This document shows, in pieces, positions 1 to 8,595 of a DNA stretch of 64,000 nt (the stretch's first letter is position 1; each line of letters begins with the position of its first letter). The DNA is from Paenibacillus caseinilyticus. GTDB taxonomy: Bacteria; Bacillota; Bacilli; Paenibacillales; NBRC-103111. Under the pieces are notes generated by a model. That model was not told the origin of the DNA, did not search any database, and was given only the letters and a program-made list of their open reading frames with translations. Position numbers and translations under genes: made by a program. Where the stretch lies: contig NZ_JAQAGY010000020.1 of assembly GCF_027533645.1 (NCBI RefSeq), forward strand, positions 62,001 through 126,000. Direction: 5' to 3'.

Positions 1-582
1 ACCGTCAACCTCGAGCCGGTCCTCGCCCATGGCTGGGCCCCCGTAGTGAAAGGAAGCTACGCCATGCTGGCGATTCCCTTCATGGAAGTCGTTACGCTGC
101 TCATGATCGTGCCGTTCGTCAAAGGCCAGAAGCAAGCGATGCGATCTTACGCCTATGGTGTGGCGGGCGGCGGTGCCGTCGTAGTCCTTATCATCATAGT
201 GGCTCTCCTTGCCCTAGGCCCAGACATAACGGCACGGAGTACCTACCCGACATTCGTCATGGCCAAGAAGATCCGCATTGGCAACTTCCTGGAGAGAATG
301 GAGATCATCATCACGATCATGTGGATGATCACGATCTATTTTAAGCTCGCCATCACCATGTACGCCTTGGTCATCGGCACGGCCAAACTGGCGAGGCTCA
401 AGAGCTATCGGCCGCTCTTGGTTCCCTTCGGGACCCTGCTGGTCATCCTGGCACAGATCATCACACCGAACTCCGTTGAGTATTATGATTTTACCGCTAC
501 GATCTGGCCGCTATACGCTTTCTCGGTATGTATAGTGTTTCCAGGGGTGTTGCTGGTGGCGGGGAAGGTAAGGGGGAAGTGA
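1..582 (+). CDS. GerAB-type spore germination permease, 3' part
   Basis: The reading frame is open from the first base of the window, so this is the C-terminal part of a gene that begins upstream. About 193 residues are visible. They hold a conserved-looking segment (NLEPVL...GW.PV.KG.Y) followed by several hydrophobic helices. This pattern is that of the GerAB/YndE family of the APC superfamily, the membrane subunit of spore germinant receptors that sit in the inner spore membrane with GerAA and GerAC subunits. The last four or five membrane helices are present and the protein ends in a short basic tail. A GTG at base 46 lies inside the conserved segment and is not the start. The partner genes cannot be seen. 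Family assignment is fairly sure; the germinant is unknown. Confidence 0.8.
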   Translation, partial: TVNLEPVLAHGWAPVVKGSYAMLAIPFMEVVTLLMIVPFVKGQKQAMRSYAYGVAGGGAVVVLIIIVALLALGPDITARSTYPTFVMAKKIRIGNFLERMEIIITIMWMITIYFKLAITMYALVIGTAKLARLKSYRPLLVPFGTLLVILAQIITPNSVEYYDFTATIWPLYAFSVCIVFPGVLLVAGKVRGK

Positions 583-643
583 GGGTTTCTATCCAACACC
601 TATTATTCATTCTCGGAATCCCTCCAACTTAGTTTTTCACAGC

Positions 644-687
644 AAAAAACCGAAGGAAAGACACATATCTTGTCTTTCCTTCGGTTT
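644..687 (-). terminator. Intrinsic terminator of the S-layer gene
   Basis: A perfect 17-bp stem (647-663 with 671-687) with a 7-base loop. Read on the minus strand it is followed by a run of six T. It lies 72 bp past the stop of the S-layer gene and between convergent genes, so it may also stop transcription from the germination gene. Confidence 0.85.
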
Positions 688-758
688 AATATTGGTTTGG
701 AGGAGGCAATAGGCAAAAACTCGCCCAACCCCGCTTCCTTCACCTTAACGAATGGACC

Positions 759-3700
759 TTATCTAGTAACACCGGTGGAAGCCGAAATGCCGGCTGCAGT
801 ATTTGCTGATATTTCGAAGCTTTTAACGTTTGATCCAATAGTTACATTTCCAGTAGCAGGATCAATACTTACTGTATTATCCAGCGCTACAGTAAGAGCT
901 GGATTGACTAGTTTTACGTTATTGATGCTGAAGGTTGTACCGAAGAGATAATTGTATTCACTAATCTCATTATCTTCATATTCGGTACCATAGTTGTCGG
1001 TCAGCGTCAGATCCATGAACTCATATGCCGATTTACCGGCGGTATCCGCAACTTTGACCGATTTTTCACCAGCCACAAGTTTGGTCGTGGTAATAGCATC
1101 ATCTTTAACATTAACGGTGAAGGTACGTGTTAAAGTCTCGCCCTCATTTGTTTTAAAGGATACATTGACTTTAGCTGTACCCTTCTTATTACCGATAATG
1201 TAGGCTTTACCTACATCATCCGCATCAGCGCCATTGTATATTCCCGCTTGTGCAACAGCTGGATTATCCGTGGTTACGGCAGTAATGATCTTAGGTAGGG
1301 CTACTTTATCTCCACCCGCATCGGTCGCCGTTAATTCAATCTCTTTGGACAGCTTGCTGTGAATCTTATCGTGGCCTAAACCAGTATTCAGACCAAGATC
1401 ATCTTTGCTGTCGATAGCGTTGAACAGATCGCCTACAGTCGAAATGTTGTAGGTAAGATCCGCATCATTTTTCACAACTTCGATATCTCGTTTAATCTCA
1501 GCAATATCAGTAACTTTATTCTGATTTGCCACATCAATTTTTTGAATTTTTGCTACAAACGATAATTTATCACCTGGTGCAGCATCCGGTGCGGCAATAA
1601 GTTTCTGTTCATCGTTAAATTCGGATAGCAGCGTGTTGCTGTTGTAATTTTGCGGGGTAGCATCAGCAAGAGTTCTCCCCCCGCCGTCTATCATTGAAAT
1701 TTTACCTGTAATGGTTGGCGTAACCTCAATGTTATAGATATAGCCATTGGAAGCAGTAATATTGCCATTGGCATCCACGCGGACAGGAACAGGGTCCCCA
1801 TTACTTACCAGGTCAACACCGTCATTGTCTTTTGCTTGTATCTTCTCAAACTCTTGTCCATATTGATCATAAACCTCAAATTCGAATTTGCTTTCTGCTC
1901 CAGCGATAATTTTCTTATCCGCATCATCTTTCACCTTGAATGTTTCAGGAACCCGAACATCTTGAACCGTGAACGATTTGGTCGCAACGCTGTTAGCGTT
2001 AGCTGTAGCAATCGTTGCAGTCAGAGTTACCATACCTCCGGAGGAATCCGGAATGCTTGCTTTCGGTATCCGAACACTGCCTTTATCTTCTCCGACAGTT
2101 ACCAACTCGGCCCCAGCCATATTGAACTTAATACGGGATTTGTTCTCATCACTAACCAAGTCATCCAAGCTTAATTTATTTCCGGCGGCATCGTAGGCAA
2201 CAATCGGAACGAAGGCTTCATCGTCACCGGCTGCAATGACATCGGTCATTTCACCAATTTCAACTTTATTCGCGATTTTGGCCGAGGCGATTTTAATAGT
2301 GCCCGAAGCAGTTCCCGCCTGGCTGTAGACATTAAACGTATAATCCCCTGTCTTATCTACATTGCCTGTAAGCGAGAACTTGATGTCGGCAATATCATCA
2401 TTGTTCGTATCACCAGCCTCCGATTTGAGCTTTTCCTCATATGGAGTAATGTTGACTTGAACGTCTTTCATATTATCAGCTTTATAAGCTACAAGGTTGC
2501 CGTACTGGTCATATTGCAGCAGATCAACGGTTGCTGTCTCTCCTGTACCGGCAATGGAATCCTTACCGTTGTTATACTTCAGTGTGCCCAATTCCACCTT
2601 GGAAATAAAGGCAGTTGTACCAACTTTAAAGTTCTTAGTTGCGGTTACCCGAGTATCCGTGTGATAAATGTTCACTGGCACGATGGAGATACCGGATTGG
2701 AAGCTGGCGTCACTTGTGTTCAGAGTCAACTGCAGATCACCATTATCGAGCTTCTTCAACGTAGGATTTGCTTTGGTATCCGAGTATACCGAGTAAGCAC
2801 CGGCGGAGTAGGAAGCATTCTCTCCGTATTGGTTTGTCGCTTTGATGTTGATGAGGACTTTGTCGCCCTTAGCGATCGTATCGTTCGCATTAACGAACTC
2901 GATCTTGGACACCGTCTCGTCCTGTGCCGTGAACTCAGCCGTCGTTTTATCCACCGCATCAGCAGCCAGTCCGCCAAGTGTTACTGTGTAAGTACCTGCA
3001 GTAAGCTTGGTATCCGTAATCGTAAGTACGGCAGACTTCTTATCGTCGGACCACTTGGCTGTTGTTGCGACTGGCACCGAACCCTTCGTCAGAGACAACG
3101 TTGCTTTCTCTGCATCCGTTACGTCGCGGTTGAAGTTCACCGTAACCGTCTTGACGCCTGTCGGCTTCACTTCGGATACGGACACTTTGCCTGTCACTAC
3201 CGGAGGTGTAACTACGCCACCGCCTGTGAGATAGCGGTCCATAACCACTGCCACTTGCTCGCGGGTCGCGTTCTTGCCGCCGTCGAACGTCGTGTCGGTC
3301 GTACCTTGCATGAGGCCTTTGGATACCGCGTAGCCGACAGCATCTTTGGCGTAGGCAGGGATGGAATCCTTATCCGCGAACGTAAGCTTGTCGCCCATGC
3401 CTGCCAGATCGGCAGCTGGAACGCCCAGGGCGCGTACGAAGATCGTAGCCATTTGCTCCCGCGTTACGTTGTCCGTAGGAGAGAAGGTCGTGTCGGTCGT
3501 ACCGTTCACGAGGCCTTTGGCCACAGCCGTTTCGACGTAGGAGTAAGCCCAGTGGTCTTTCGGGATATCCTTGAACGTCGGCGTCTCTGGCGTTACCATT
3601 TGGTCTGCCGGAACCATAGCACGAACGAGCATCGCCGTGAACGCATCGCGGGTCATGGTACCCTGCGGGTTGAAGTTGCCCGCTTCGTCGCCCTCGATGA

Positions 3701-4031
3701 TCTTCTTGTCGACGAGGTTCCAGATCGCCGTCTGCGCCCAGGAAGAGCTCTTGTCGATATCTTTCGGGCCGCCTGTCGGCGTAGCGGCATGGGCTTGGCC
3801 GCCCAGCGGAATCGTCGATATCAGAAGTCCGCCGAGCAGGACTTTCGCCGTCGTTACCTTCAGGTTCGGGTACTTCTTCTTGACGTAGCTTTCAACGTCT
3901 TTCTGAAGTTCCCGCTGCTGCTCCGGATTGTCGCCAAGCTCTTTGGCGAATTCCGTCCGGTCCGCTGACAGGTGAATCGTGATGACGTACCCGTCGCGAG
4001 TTTTCTTAAGCTCGTCACGTAAAATGTTCAC
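759..4031 (-). CDS. S-layer protein with three SLH domains and Ig-like repeats
   Basis: A protein of about 1090 residues, probably the structural or a major S-layer/cell-surface protein. Residues 1-60 are a charged cytoplasm-like region. Next comes a hydrophobic segment (about 62-82) ending in AHA, which looks like a signal peptide placed unusually far from the N-terminus; this layout occurs in other Paenibacillus surface proteins. Three SLH domains follow (about 90-140, 152-205, 217-268); SLH domains bind pyruvylated secondary cell wall polymer. The remaining ~800 residues are Thr/Asp/Lys-rich beta-sandwich-like repeats (DxYGN, TxTVxVK patterns). The start is a GTG at 4031: GGAGGT stands 7 bases before it, while the ATG at 4046 overlaps that site. 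The 3' two-thirds of the gene is visibly richer in A+T than the SLH part. It has its own terminator. The SLH call is firm; S-layer is inferred from size and layout. Confidence 0.88.
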   Translation of the reverse strand: MNILRDELKKTRDGYVITIHLSADRTEFAKELGDNPEQQRELQKDVESYVKKKYPNLKVTTAKVLLGGLLISTIPLGGQAHAATPTGGPKDIDKSSSWAQTAIWNLVDKKIIEGDEAGNFNPQGTMTRDAFTAMLVRAMVPADQMVTPETPTFKDIPKDHWAYSYVETAVAKGLVNGTTDTTFSPTDNVTREQMATIFVRALGVPAADLAGMGDKLTFADKDSIPAYAKDAVGYAVSKGLMQGTTDTTFDGGKNATREQVAVVMDRYLTGGGVVTPPVVTGKVSVSEVKPTGVKTVTVNFNRDVTDAEKATLSLTKGSVPVATTAKWSDDKKSAVLTITDTKLTAGTYTVTLGGLAADAVDKTTAEFTAQDETVSKIEFVNANDTIAKGDKVLINIKATNQYGENASYSAGAYSVYSDTKANPTLKKLDNGDLQLTLNTSDASFQSGISIVPVNIYHTDTRVTATKNFKVGTTAFISKVELGTLKYNNGKDSIAGTGETATVDLLQYDQYGNLVAYKADNMKDVQVNITPYEEKLKSEAGDTNNDDIADIKFSLTGNVDKTGDYTFNVYSQAGTASGTIKIASAKIANKVEIGEMTDVIAAGDDEAFVPIVAYDAAGNKLSLDDLVSDENKSRIKFNMAGAELVTVGEDKGSVRIPKASIPDSSGGMVTLTATIATANANSVATKSFTVQDVRVPETFKVKDDADKKIIAGAESKFEFEVYDQYGQEFEKIQAKDNDGVDLVSNGDPVPVRVDANGNITASNGYIYNIEVTPTITGKISMIDGGGRTLADATPQNYNSNTLLSEFNDEQKLIAAPDAAPGDKLSFVAKIQKIDVANQNKVTDIAEIKRDIEVVKNDADLTYNISTVGDLFNAIDSKDDLGLNTGLGHDKIHSKLSKEIELTATDAGGDKVALPKIITAVTTDNPAVAQAGIYNGADADDVGKAYIIGNKKGTAKVNVSFKTNEGETLTRTFTVNVKDDAITTTKLVAGEKSVKVADTAGKSAYEFMDLTLTDNYGTEYEDNEISEYNYLFGTTFSINNVKLVNPALTVALDNTVSIDPATGNVTIGSNVKSFEISANTAAGISASTGVTR

Positions 4032-4388
4032 GTCGGTAACCTCCATTTTTCATCTGAATTGATGAATCTCTGCTGAGCAAACATGTGACAGGAGATTTCT
4101 TTATTACTCTTACCAGAATTTCATGCGATCATCCGAAAGATTTGCGAAATGCTCCTTGTATTTATTGACAAAAGGCGCAATCCCCCCTCCATCCGGCATC
4201 GGTCGGCTGGCGTCCTCCGTGCCTATAGCTTTAAACACCGCGGCCCAAATCATGCGTCTTCGCCTTCAAAAAATGAAAAAGAGCGGAGCGGCGGCTGGCG
4301 AACCACCCGGCCCGCGCCCCTTAACACTCTCTCCACAAACTCTCTATATTTTCTTCACTGAAGCTGATGAAGCAAACAAAGACAAAGA
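4032..4388. other. Intergenic leader region upstream of the S-layer gene
   Basis: About 350 bases without a gene. The S-layer promoter and a long leader should lie here on the minus strand. I find no convincing -35/-10 pair; a TTGTCA is present near 4165 but lacks a good -10 at normal spacing. Short frames on the plus strand have no ribosome binding site and look spurious. Confidence 0.4.
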
Positions 4389-4411
4389 AGAGGGCGGACA
4401 ATCCGCCCTCT
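4385..4411 (-). terminator. Intrinsic terminator of the repeat-protein gene
   Basis: A 10-bp stem (4389-4398 with 4402-4411) with a 3-base loop, followed on the minus strand by a T-rich stretch. It lies about 20 bp past the stop of the ten-repeat protein and separates it from the S-layer gene. Confidence 0.75.
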
Positions 4412-4431
4412 CGTGACCTATCTGCTGATGC

Positions 4432-5484
4432 TTAGTTGGCCGCCGATTTCGCCTCGCGTGCTGCATGCTCCTGCTCCATCTGCGCTTTCAGCTCATCGAC
4501 CGTGATGCCTTTCTCAGCAGCACGCTTCTCCAGCTTCGCTTGACGCTCCTGCTCCATCTGCGCTTTCAGCTCATCGACCGTGATGCCCTTCTCAGCCGCA
4601 CGCTTCTCTAGCTTCGCTTCGCGCTCCTGTTCCATCTGCGCTTTCAGCTCATCCACCGTGATACCCTTCTCGGCGGCAAGCGCCTCGAGATCCTGCGGGC
4701 CGTGACTTCCGCCTCTATGGCCGCGTCCTGCTTCCATCTGCGCCTTCAGCTCGTCCACCGTGACGCCTTTCTCCGCAGCAAGTTCCGCCAGCTTCGCTTC
4801 GCGTTCCTGCTCCCTCTGCGCCTTCAGCTCATCAACGGTGATGCCCTTCTCAGCCGCTTCCGCTTCCAGCTTCGCCTGACGCTCCTGCTCCTGCTGCGCC
4901 TTCAGCTCGTCGACCGTGATGCCTTTCTCGGCTGCGAGTGCCTCGAGGTCCGGTCCGCCATGGCCGCCCTTCGGACCGTGCTCGGCACGTTCCTGCTCCC
5001 TCTGCGCCTTCAGCTCGTCGACGGTAATGCCTTTCTCCGCCGCTTCCGCTTCCAGCTTCGCCTGGTGCTCCTGCTCCTGCTGCGCCTTCAGCTCATCGAC
5101 CGTGATGCCCTTCTCGGCTGCAAGCGCCTCGAGGTCCGGTCCGCCATGGCCGCCCTTCGGGCCGTGCTCGGCACGCTCCTGCTCCTTCCGGGCCTTCAGC
5201 ACGTCCACGGTGATGCCCTTCTCGGCCGCTTCCGCTTCCAGCTTCGCCTGGCGCTCCTGCTCCTGCTGGGCCTTCAGCTCGGCAACCGTGATGCCTTTCT
5301 CGGCTGCGAGCGCCTCGAGGTTCTTGCCGCCGCGGTCCTTCTTGAAGGACATCGATTTGATCGCCGCCGTACCGGTGGTCCCTGTTGTCGTAGTCGCTTG
5401 TGCTGCAAATGCGGAGCCCATGGCGCCAAGTGCGAAGACCGTTCCGAGTGTTGTGGCGATGACTTTCTTGTTGAAGTTTTTCAT
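4432..5484 (-). CDS. Secreted protein of ten helical repeats (DUF2680-like)
   Basis: A 350-residue exported protein. Residues 1-28 form a classical signal peptide (KKVI core, SAFA cleavage). After a Thr-rich linker the protein consists of ten copies of a 26-36 residue unit built on AAEKGITVDELKAQ followed by a Gln/Glu/Arg-rich helix; three units carry a Gly/His/Pro-rich insert (GPKGGHGG type). The unit resembles the short helical motif of DUF2680-type Firmicute surface proteins. Composition predicts charged helices, perhaps coiled coils, with His/Gly loops that might bind metal. The copies are also similar at DNA level, so copy number could vary between strains. AGGAGG stands 8 bases before the ATG. 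It lies next to the S-layer gene in the same direction, but a terminator separates them. Function unknown; a cell-envelope role is an inference. Confidence 0.8.
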   Translation of the reverse strand: MKNFNKKVIATTLGTVFALGAMGSAFAAQATTTTGTTGTAAIKSMSFKKDRGGKNLEALAAEKGITVAELKAQQEQERQAKLEAEAAEKGITVDVLKARKEQERAEHGPKGGHGGPDLEALAAEKGITVDELKAQQEQEHQAKLEAEAAEKGITVDELKAQREQERAEHGPKGGHGGPDLEALAAEKGITVDELKAQQEQERQAKLEAEAAEKGITVDELKAQREQEREAKLAELAAEKGVTVDELKAQMEAGRGHRGGSHGPQDLEALAAEKGITVDELKAQMEQEREAKLEKRAAEKGITVDELKAQMEQERQAKLEKRAAEKGITVDELKAQMEQEHAAREAKSAAN

Positions 5485-5637
5485 GGGTAATTCCTCCTGT
5501 AAGTTGGTTTAGTTGTTATGTTCGTTGTTGTCCTTGCTGCTTACAAGATCATCTTACCGCCCCAAGCTGAAAGCATCCTGAATGCCAGCTTTGCGTTTCC
5601 TTAAAGCCGATGTCCTTACTGCCGCATGCCTGATAAC

Positions 5638-5668
5638 AAAAAGCGAGCCCCCATTCCTGAGAGCCCGC
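5638..5668 (-). terminator. Intrinsic terminator of the BASS transporter gene
   Basis: An 8-bp stem (5643-5650 with 5661-5668) with two G-U pairs on the minus-strand transcript, a 10-base loop and five T after it. It lies about 57 bp beyond the transporter stop codon. Confidence 0.6.
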
Positions 5669-5725
5669 CTCTTGTACCTTATATACCATGCCGCAGAATC
5701 GCCCCTGCCGGGCTGCACCGCCGAT

Positions 5726-6703
5726 TTATGCCGAAGGCTTGCCCTCGGCGGCCCCGGCTGGCCGGGCGGCCGCCTTGCGCCCGAAGAAGACATAGGCGAA
5801 CAGCGATGCCATCATCTGCTGGAACATCATTCCGATGATCGCCGGCAGCGCCACCGGCGGCGGGAAATACGAGATCGCGAGCACCGCGCCCGCACTGATA
5901 TTGCGCATGCCGCAGTTGAACGTCATCGTCACGGCGACGCTTCGGTCCCAGCCGAAGACGGCCGCCGTCCCCCGGCCGATCCCATAGCCGAGCGCGACGA
6001 CCCCCACGCAGACCGCGGCCAGATACAGCAGTTCGGGAGTGAACCCGTTCAGATAGCCGGCGATCACCGAGGAGTTGATCATAATGACCACGGCGAGGCC
6101 GATCTTGGAGAACGGAGCCAGCTTCGGACCCAGCTTGGTTTTGACCGCGCCGCGGGTCCACTGGTTCAGGGCCATCCCGAGCAGGGACGGCACGACAACC
6201 ATCCAGGCAAGCCCTTCCATCATCCCCCACACGTCCATCTGCACCTTGGTGCCGACCATGGCGGAGAGGGTGAGCGGAACCAGGAACGGGGACAGCATCG
6301 TATCGACTAGAATCATCGACAGCGTCAAGGCGATATGGCCCTTATAGATCGATACCCACATGAAGCTGACGATCCCGGTCGGAATCGAGAACAACAGAAT
6401 AAGTCCGGTCACCGTCAGGGGATCGTCCGGGAACGCCAAGTGGCCGACGCCCCAAGCCATTAGGGGCATGACGCCGTGGACCACAACCAGGAACACGAAG
6501 ATCGGCATGGGATGCGAGAGCACCCGCCGCAGATCCCCGAAGTTCATGCTGAGACTCCCGGAGAACGTCATGAAAGCAAAGATCCAAGGCACCCAAGCCG
6601 TGAAGGGCGAGAACCATGCCGAAAGGAGCATCCCGATCAATACGCTGCTAGGCGTAATCAGCGGCATCCAGGTTTCCATCGTCTTGTTGATTCGCTGCAG
6701 CAT
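5726..6703 (-). CDS. Bile acid:sodium symporter (BASS) family transporter
   Basis: A 325-residue membrane protein with about nine or ten hydrophobic helices. It shows the BASS/SBF family pattern: an SGSLSMNFGDL segment early, GIVSFMWVSIYKGHIAL in the middle, and NCGMRNISAGAVLA near the C-terminus, which corresponds to the crossing-helix region. Bacterial relatives move organic acids or keto acids with sodium; the substrate here cannot be read from sequence. The ATG at 6703 is preceded by AGGAGG; an in-frame start 69 bases upstream has no such site and would add a non-hydrophobic tail. The gene is monocistronic, with a terminator behind it. An inverted repeat (6750-6783) lies in the leader. 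Confidence 0.85.
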   Translation of the reverse strand: MLQRINKTMETWMPLITPSSVLIGMLLSAWFSPFTAWVPWIFAFMTFSGSLSMNFGDLRRVLSHPMPIFVFLVVVHGVMPLMAWGVGHLAFPDDPLTVTGLILLFSIPTGIVSFMWVSIYKGHIALTLSMILVDTMLSPFLVPLTLSAMVGTKVQMDVWGMMEGLAWMVVVPSLLGMALNQWTRGAVKTKLGPKLAPFSKIGLAVVIMINSSVIAGYLNGFTPELLYLAAVCVGVVALGYGIGRGTAAVFGWDRSVAVTMTFNCGMRNISAGAVLAISYFPPPVALPAIIGMMFQQMMASLFAYVFFGRKAAARPAGAAEGKPSA

Positions 6704-7024
6704 TGTCTCTCTCCCTCCTAAGGCCCCAAGTCCGCATCTATGCAGGAAAGCAGGCTCCGGGCGCGAGAGCACCCTGAGCCTGCCTTAGGCCTTTTGTTGA
6801 AGCTTTTTGTCTAGCCTACTAAAACGTTTCAACTCTTCGTGATCCTTCGTAGTCATCCGCCACCGGCAAAGCATCTTATGTCCGGTGCCTGTGCCGGGCA
6901 ACGGCGCTTGTCTACCGAAGCTGCCCAGCAGGCCAACTGTCTACCTGCCTGCGGCGAACAGCATCCAGGGCTCCGCCCCGCGCACAAGCTCAGCCAACGT
7001 CTGTACCCGGCTGCCTTCCCGCGC
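6704..7024. repeat. Intergenic region with an 8-bp inverted repeat in the transporter leader
   Basis: About 320 bases between the sugar-binding lipoprotein gene and the BASS transporter, both on the minus strand. The clearest feature is an inverted repeat, GCAGGCTC (6750-6757) with GAGCCTGC (6776-6783), about 50 bases before the transporter start; followed by TTTCC on the minus strand it could be a weak attenuator. I see no known riboswitch. No gene is supported here. Confidence 0.35.
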
Positions 7025-8557
7025 TTACTTCTTCTGCTTCGCGTAGGCAGCTTCGTATTCCTTCGCGACCAGGTCGCCGCCCGCCTTGCGCCACTTCTCG
7101 ATCTCCGCCTGCAGGCCAGCGTCGTCGATCTTGCCCATGATGTACTTCGTCTGCGCGTCGTACATCATCTGCTCGAGCTCCTTGCCGCGCTCGGAATACG
7201 TGGCCGACGTCAGGTTGAGCGCCGGGTTGAGCACCGCCGTCTTCAGGTTCTCCGGCGGGATCTTCGTGCCCTTCTCGCCGAGCGGCGTGTCCTTCAGCGG
7301 CGCCACGTTATAGCCCTCGAGGTTGAAGAGCGAGTCGCGGTACGGCTTCACTTCACGCTGGAAGGCGCTGAAGTCCTTGAACTCCGTCTTGCCGCCGTCC
7401 ACCTTGGCGTAATGCTTGCCTTCGATGCCCCGCAGCTGAAGCGTGGCCATCGGCTCGTCCAGCAGCTTGTCGGCGAAGGCGAGCAGCTTCTTCAGCTCCG
7501 CTTCGTTCTTCACCTTCGACTTCGGGAACACGAAGAAGCCGTTGTTCCCGCTCTCGCCCGCGGCGCGCACGCCGCTTGGGCCCGTCGGCGGCATGACGTC
7601 GTAGATGCCGTCCGGCACCGTCTTCGAGAGCCGGTCCTGCATGCTCTTCGCATTCTGGGCCACCGCGATCCGGATGCCTACGCGGCCGGAATCATACATC
7701 TTCTCCGCGTCCGCATCCTCGAACGCCGCGAAGTCCTGGTTGATGAGCTTCTCGGCGAACAGCTTCCGGAACAGCTTCAGGATCTCATGGAACTCCGGCG
7801 TCACGAATTCCGGAGTGAACTTGCCCGAGGCATCGACCGCCCACTTGTTCGGCGCGCCGATCGCCACCGCCATCCGGGTCGTCAGGGCAGAGACGCCTTC
7901 ATTGTACTTTTTGCCGAGCACCATGCCGTACGTATCGTTCTTGCCGTTGCCGTCCGGATCGTTCAGGGTCATGGCTTTAAGGACATTATACCACTCATCC
8001 ACCGTGACGGGGGGCTTCATGCCGAGCTTTTTCAGCCAATCTTCCCGGTAAATCACGGCAGAACGCGCGATATCGCGGAATTGCGGGATGCCGTAGATTT
8101 TGCCGTCGACGGAGATGTTCTCGTAATACTGCTTGTTCAGCGCGGCGAGATTCTTGTAATCCTTCAGCAGCGGCCCCACTTCCCAGAACAGGTCCGACTG
8201 GATGGAGGAGATCGTGGTGGGGACGTACTTCACTCGCAGCATCATCGGCATCTCGTCCGCCGCGACCATCACATTGATCTTCTCGTCGTAGGCCGCGCTC
8301 GGGATCCACTGGATATCGAGCTGGGTGTTCGTGTAGCTCTCGATCGCCTTCTCGACCTCGTTGTCCGCAGCCGGCACATCCCCGACCTGCGCGGTTGCCA
8401 GCGTGATGCGTTGCGGCGCGCTGCTCCCCGCGTCCCCTGCCGCCGCTTCCGGCTTCGCCTCTCCGGAGTCTCCCCCGCAGCCTGCGAGGACCCCCGTGGC
8501 CATGACCGCCGCGCACATCCCGGCGATCCAGCGTCTGCTCTTCTTTGCTCTTGTCAT
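7025..8557 (-). CDS. Sugar ABC transporter substrate-binding lipoprotein
   Basis: A 510-residue extracellular solute-binding protein of the large LipO/YtcQ type that serves CUT1 carbohydrate importers. The N-terminus is a lipoprotein signal with the lipobox LAGC (Cys27). Typical features are DEMPMML near residue 100, a DPDGNGKNDTYG calcium-loop-like element, and the long C-terminal lobe. It is the last gene of a three-gene operon behind two permeases, 38 bp after the second. The start at 8557 has GGAGGGG 5 bases upstream; the frame stays open far upstream but that stretch overlaps the permease gene and is not coding. No ATPase gene is present, so a shared MsmX-type ATPase elsewhere is expected. 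The sugar is unknown. Confidence 0.92.
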   Translation of the reverse strand: MTRAKKSRRWIAGMCAAVMATGVLAGCGGDSGEAKPEAAAGDAGSSAPQRITLATAQVGDVPAADNEVEKAIESYTNTQLDIQWIPSAAYDEKINVMVAADEMPMMLRVKYVPTTISSIQSDLFWEVGPLLKDYKNLAALNKQYYENISVDGKIYGIPQFRDIARSAVIYREDWLKKLGMKPPVTVDEWYNVLKAMTLNDPDGNGKNDTYGMVLGKKYNEGVSALTTRMAVAIGAPNKWAVDASGKFTPEFVTPEFHEILKLFRKLFAEKLINQDFAAFEDADAEKMYDSGRVGIRIAVAQNAKSMQDRLSKTVPDGIYDVMPPTGPSGVRAAGESGNNGFFVFPKSKVKNEAELKKLLAFADKLLDEPMATLQLRGIEGKHYAKVDGGKTEFKDFSAFQREVKPYRDSLFNLEGYNVAPLKDTPLGEKGTKIPPENLKTAVLNPALNLTSATYSERGKELEQMMYDAQTKYIMGKIDDAGLQAEIEKWRKAGGDLVAKEYEAAYAKQKK

Positions 8558-8595
8558 CGTAACCCCTCCTATAGATGATGAGATCCGCAGGAACG

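Noticed and set aside
2457-3968. A 503-codon open frame on the plus strand opposite the S-layer gene
   Set aside because: It is the antisense of a clearly coding SLH gene, has cysteine/histidine/arginine-rich nonsense composition and no ribosome site.
4702-5512. Long repetitive plus-strand frames opposite the ten-repeat protein
   Set aside because: They mirror the repeats of the real gene, which has a signal peptide, a ribosome site and a terminator on the minus strand.
6839-8578. A 579-codon plus-strand frame opposite the sugar-binding lipoprotein
   Set aside because: GC-rich codon usage of the real gene keeps the opposite frame open; composition is Arg/His/Leu-rich and no family is recognisable.
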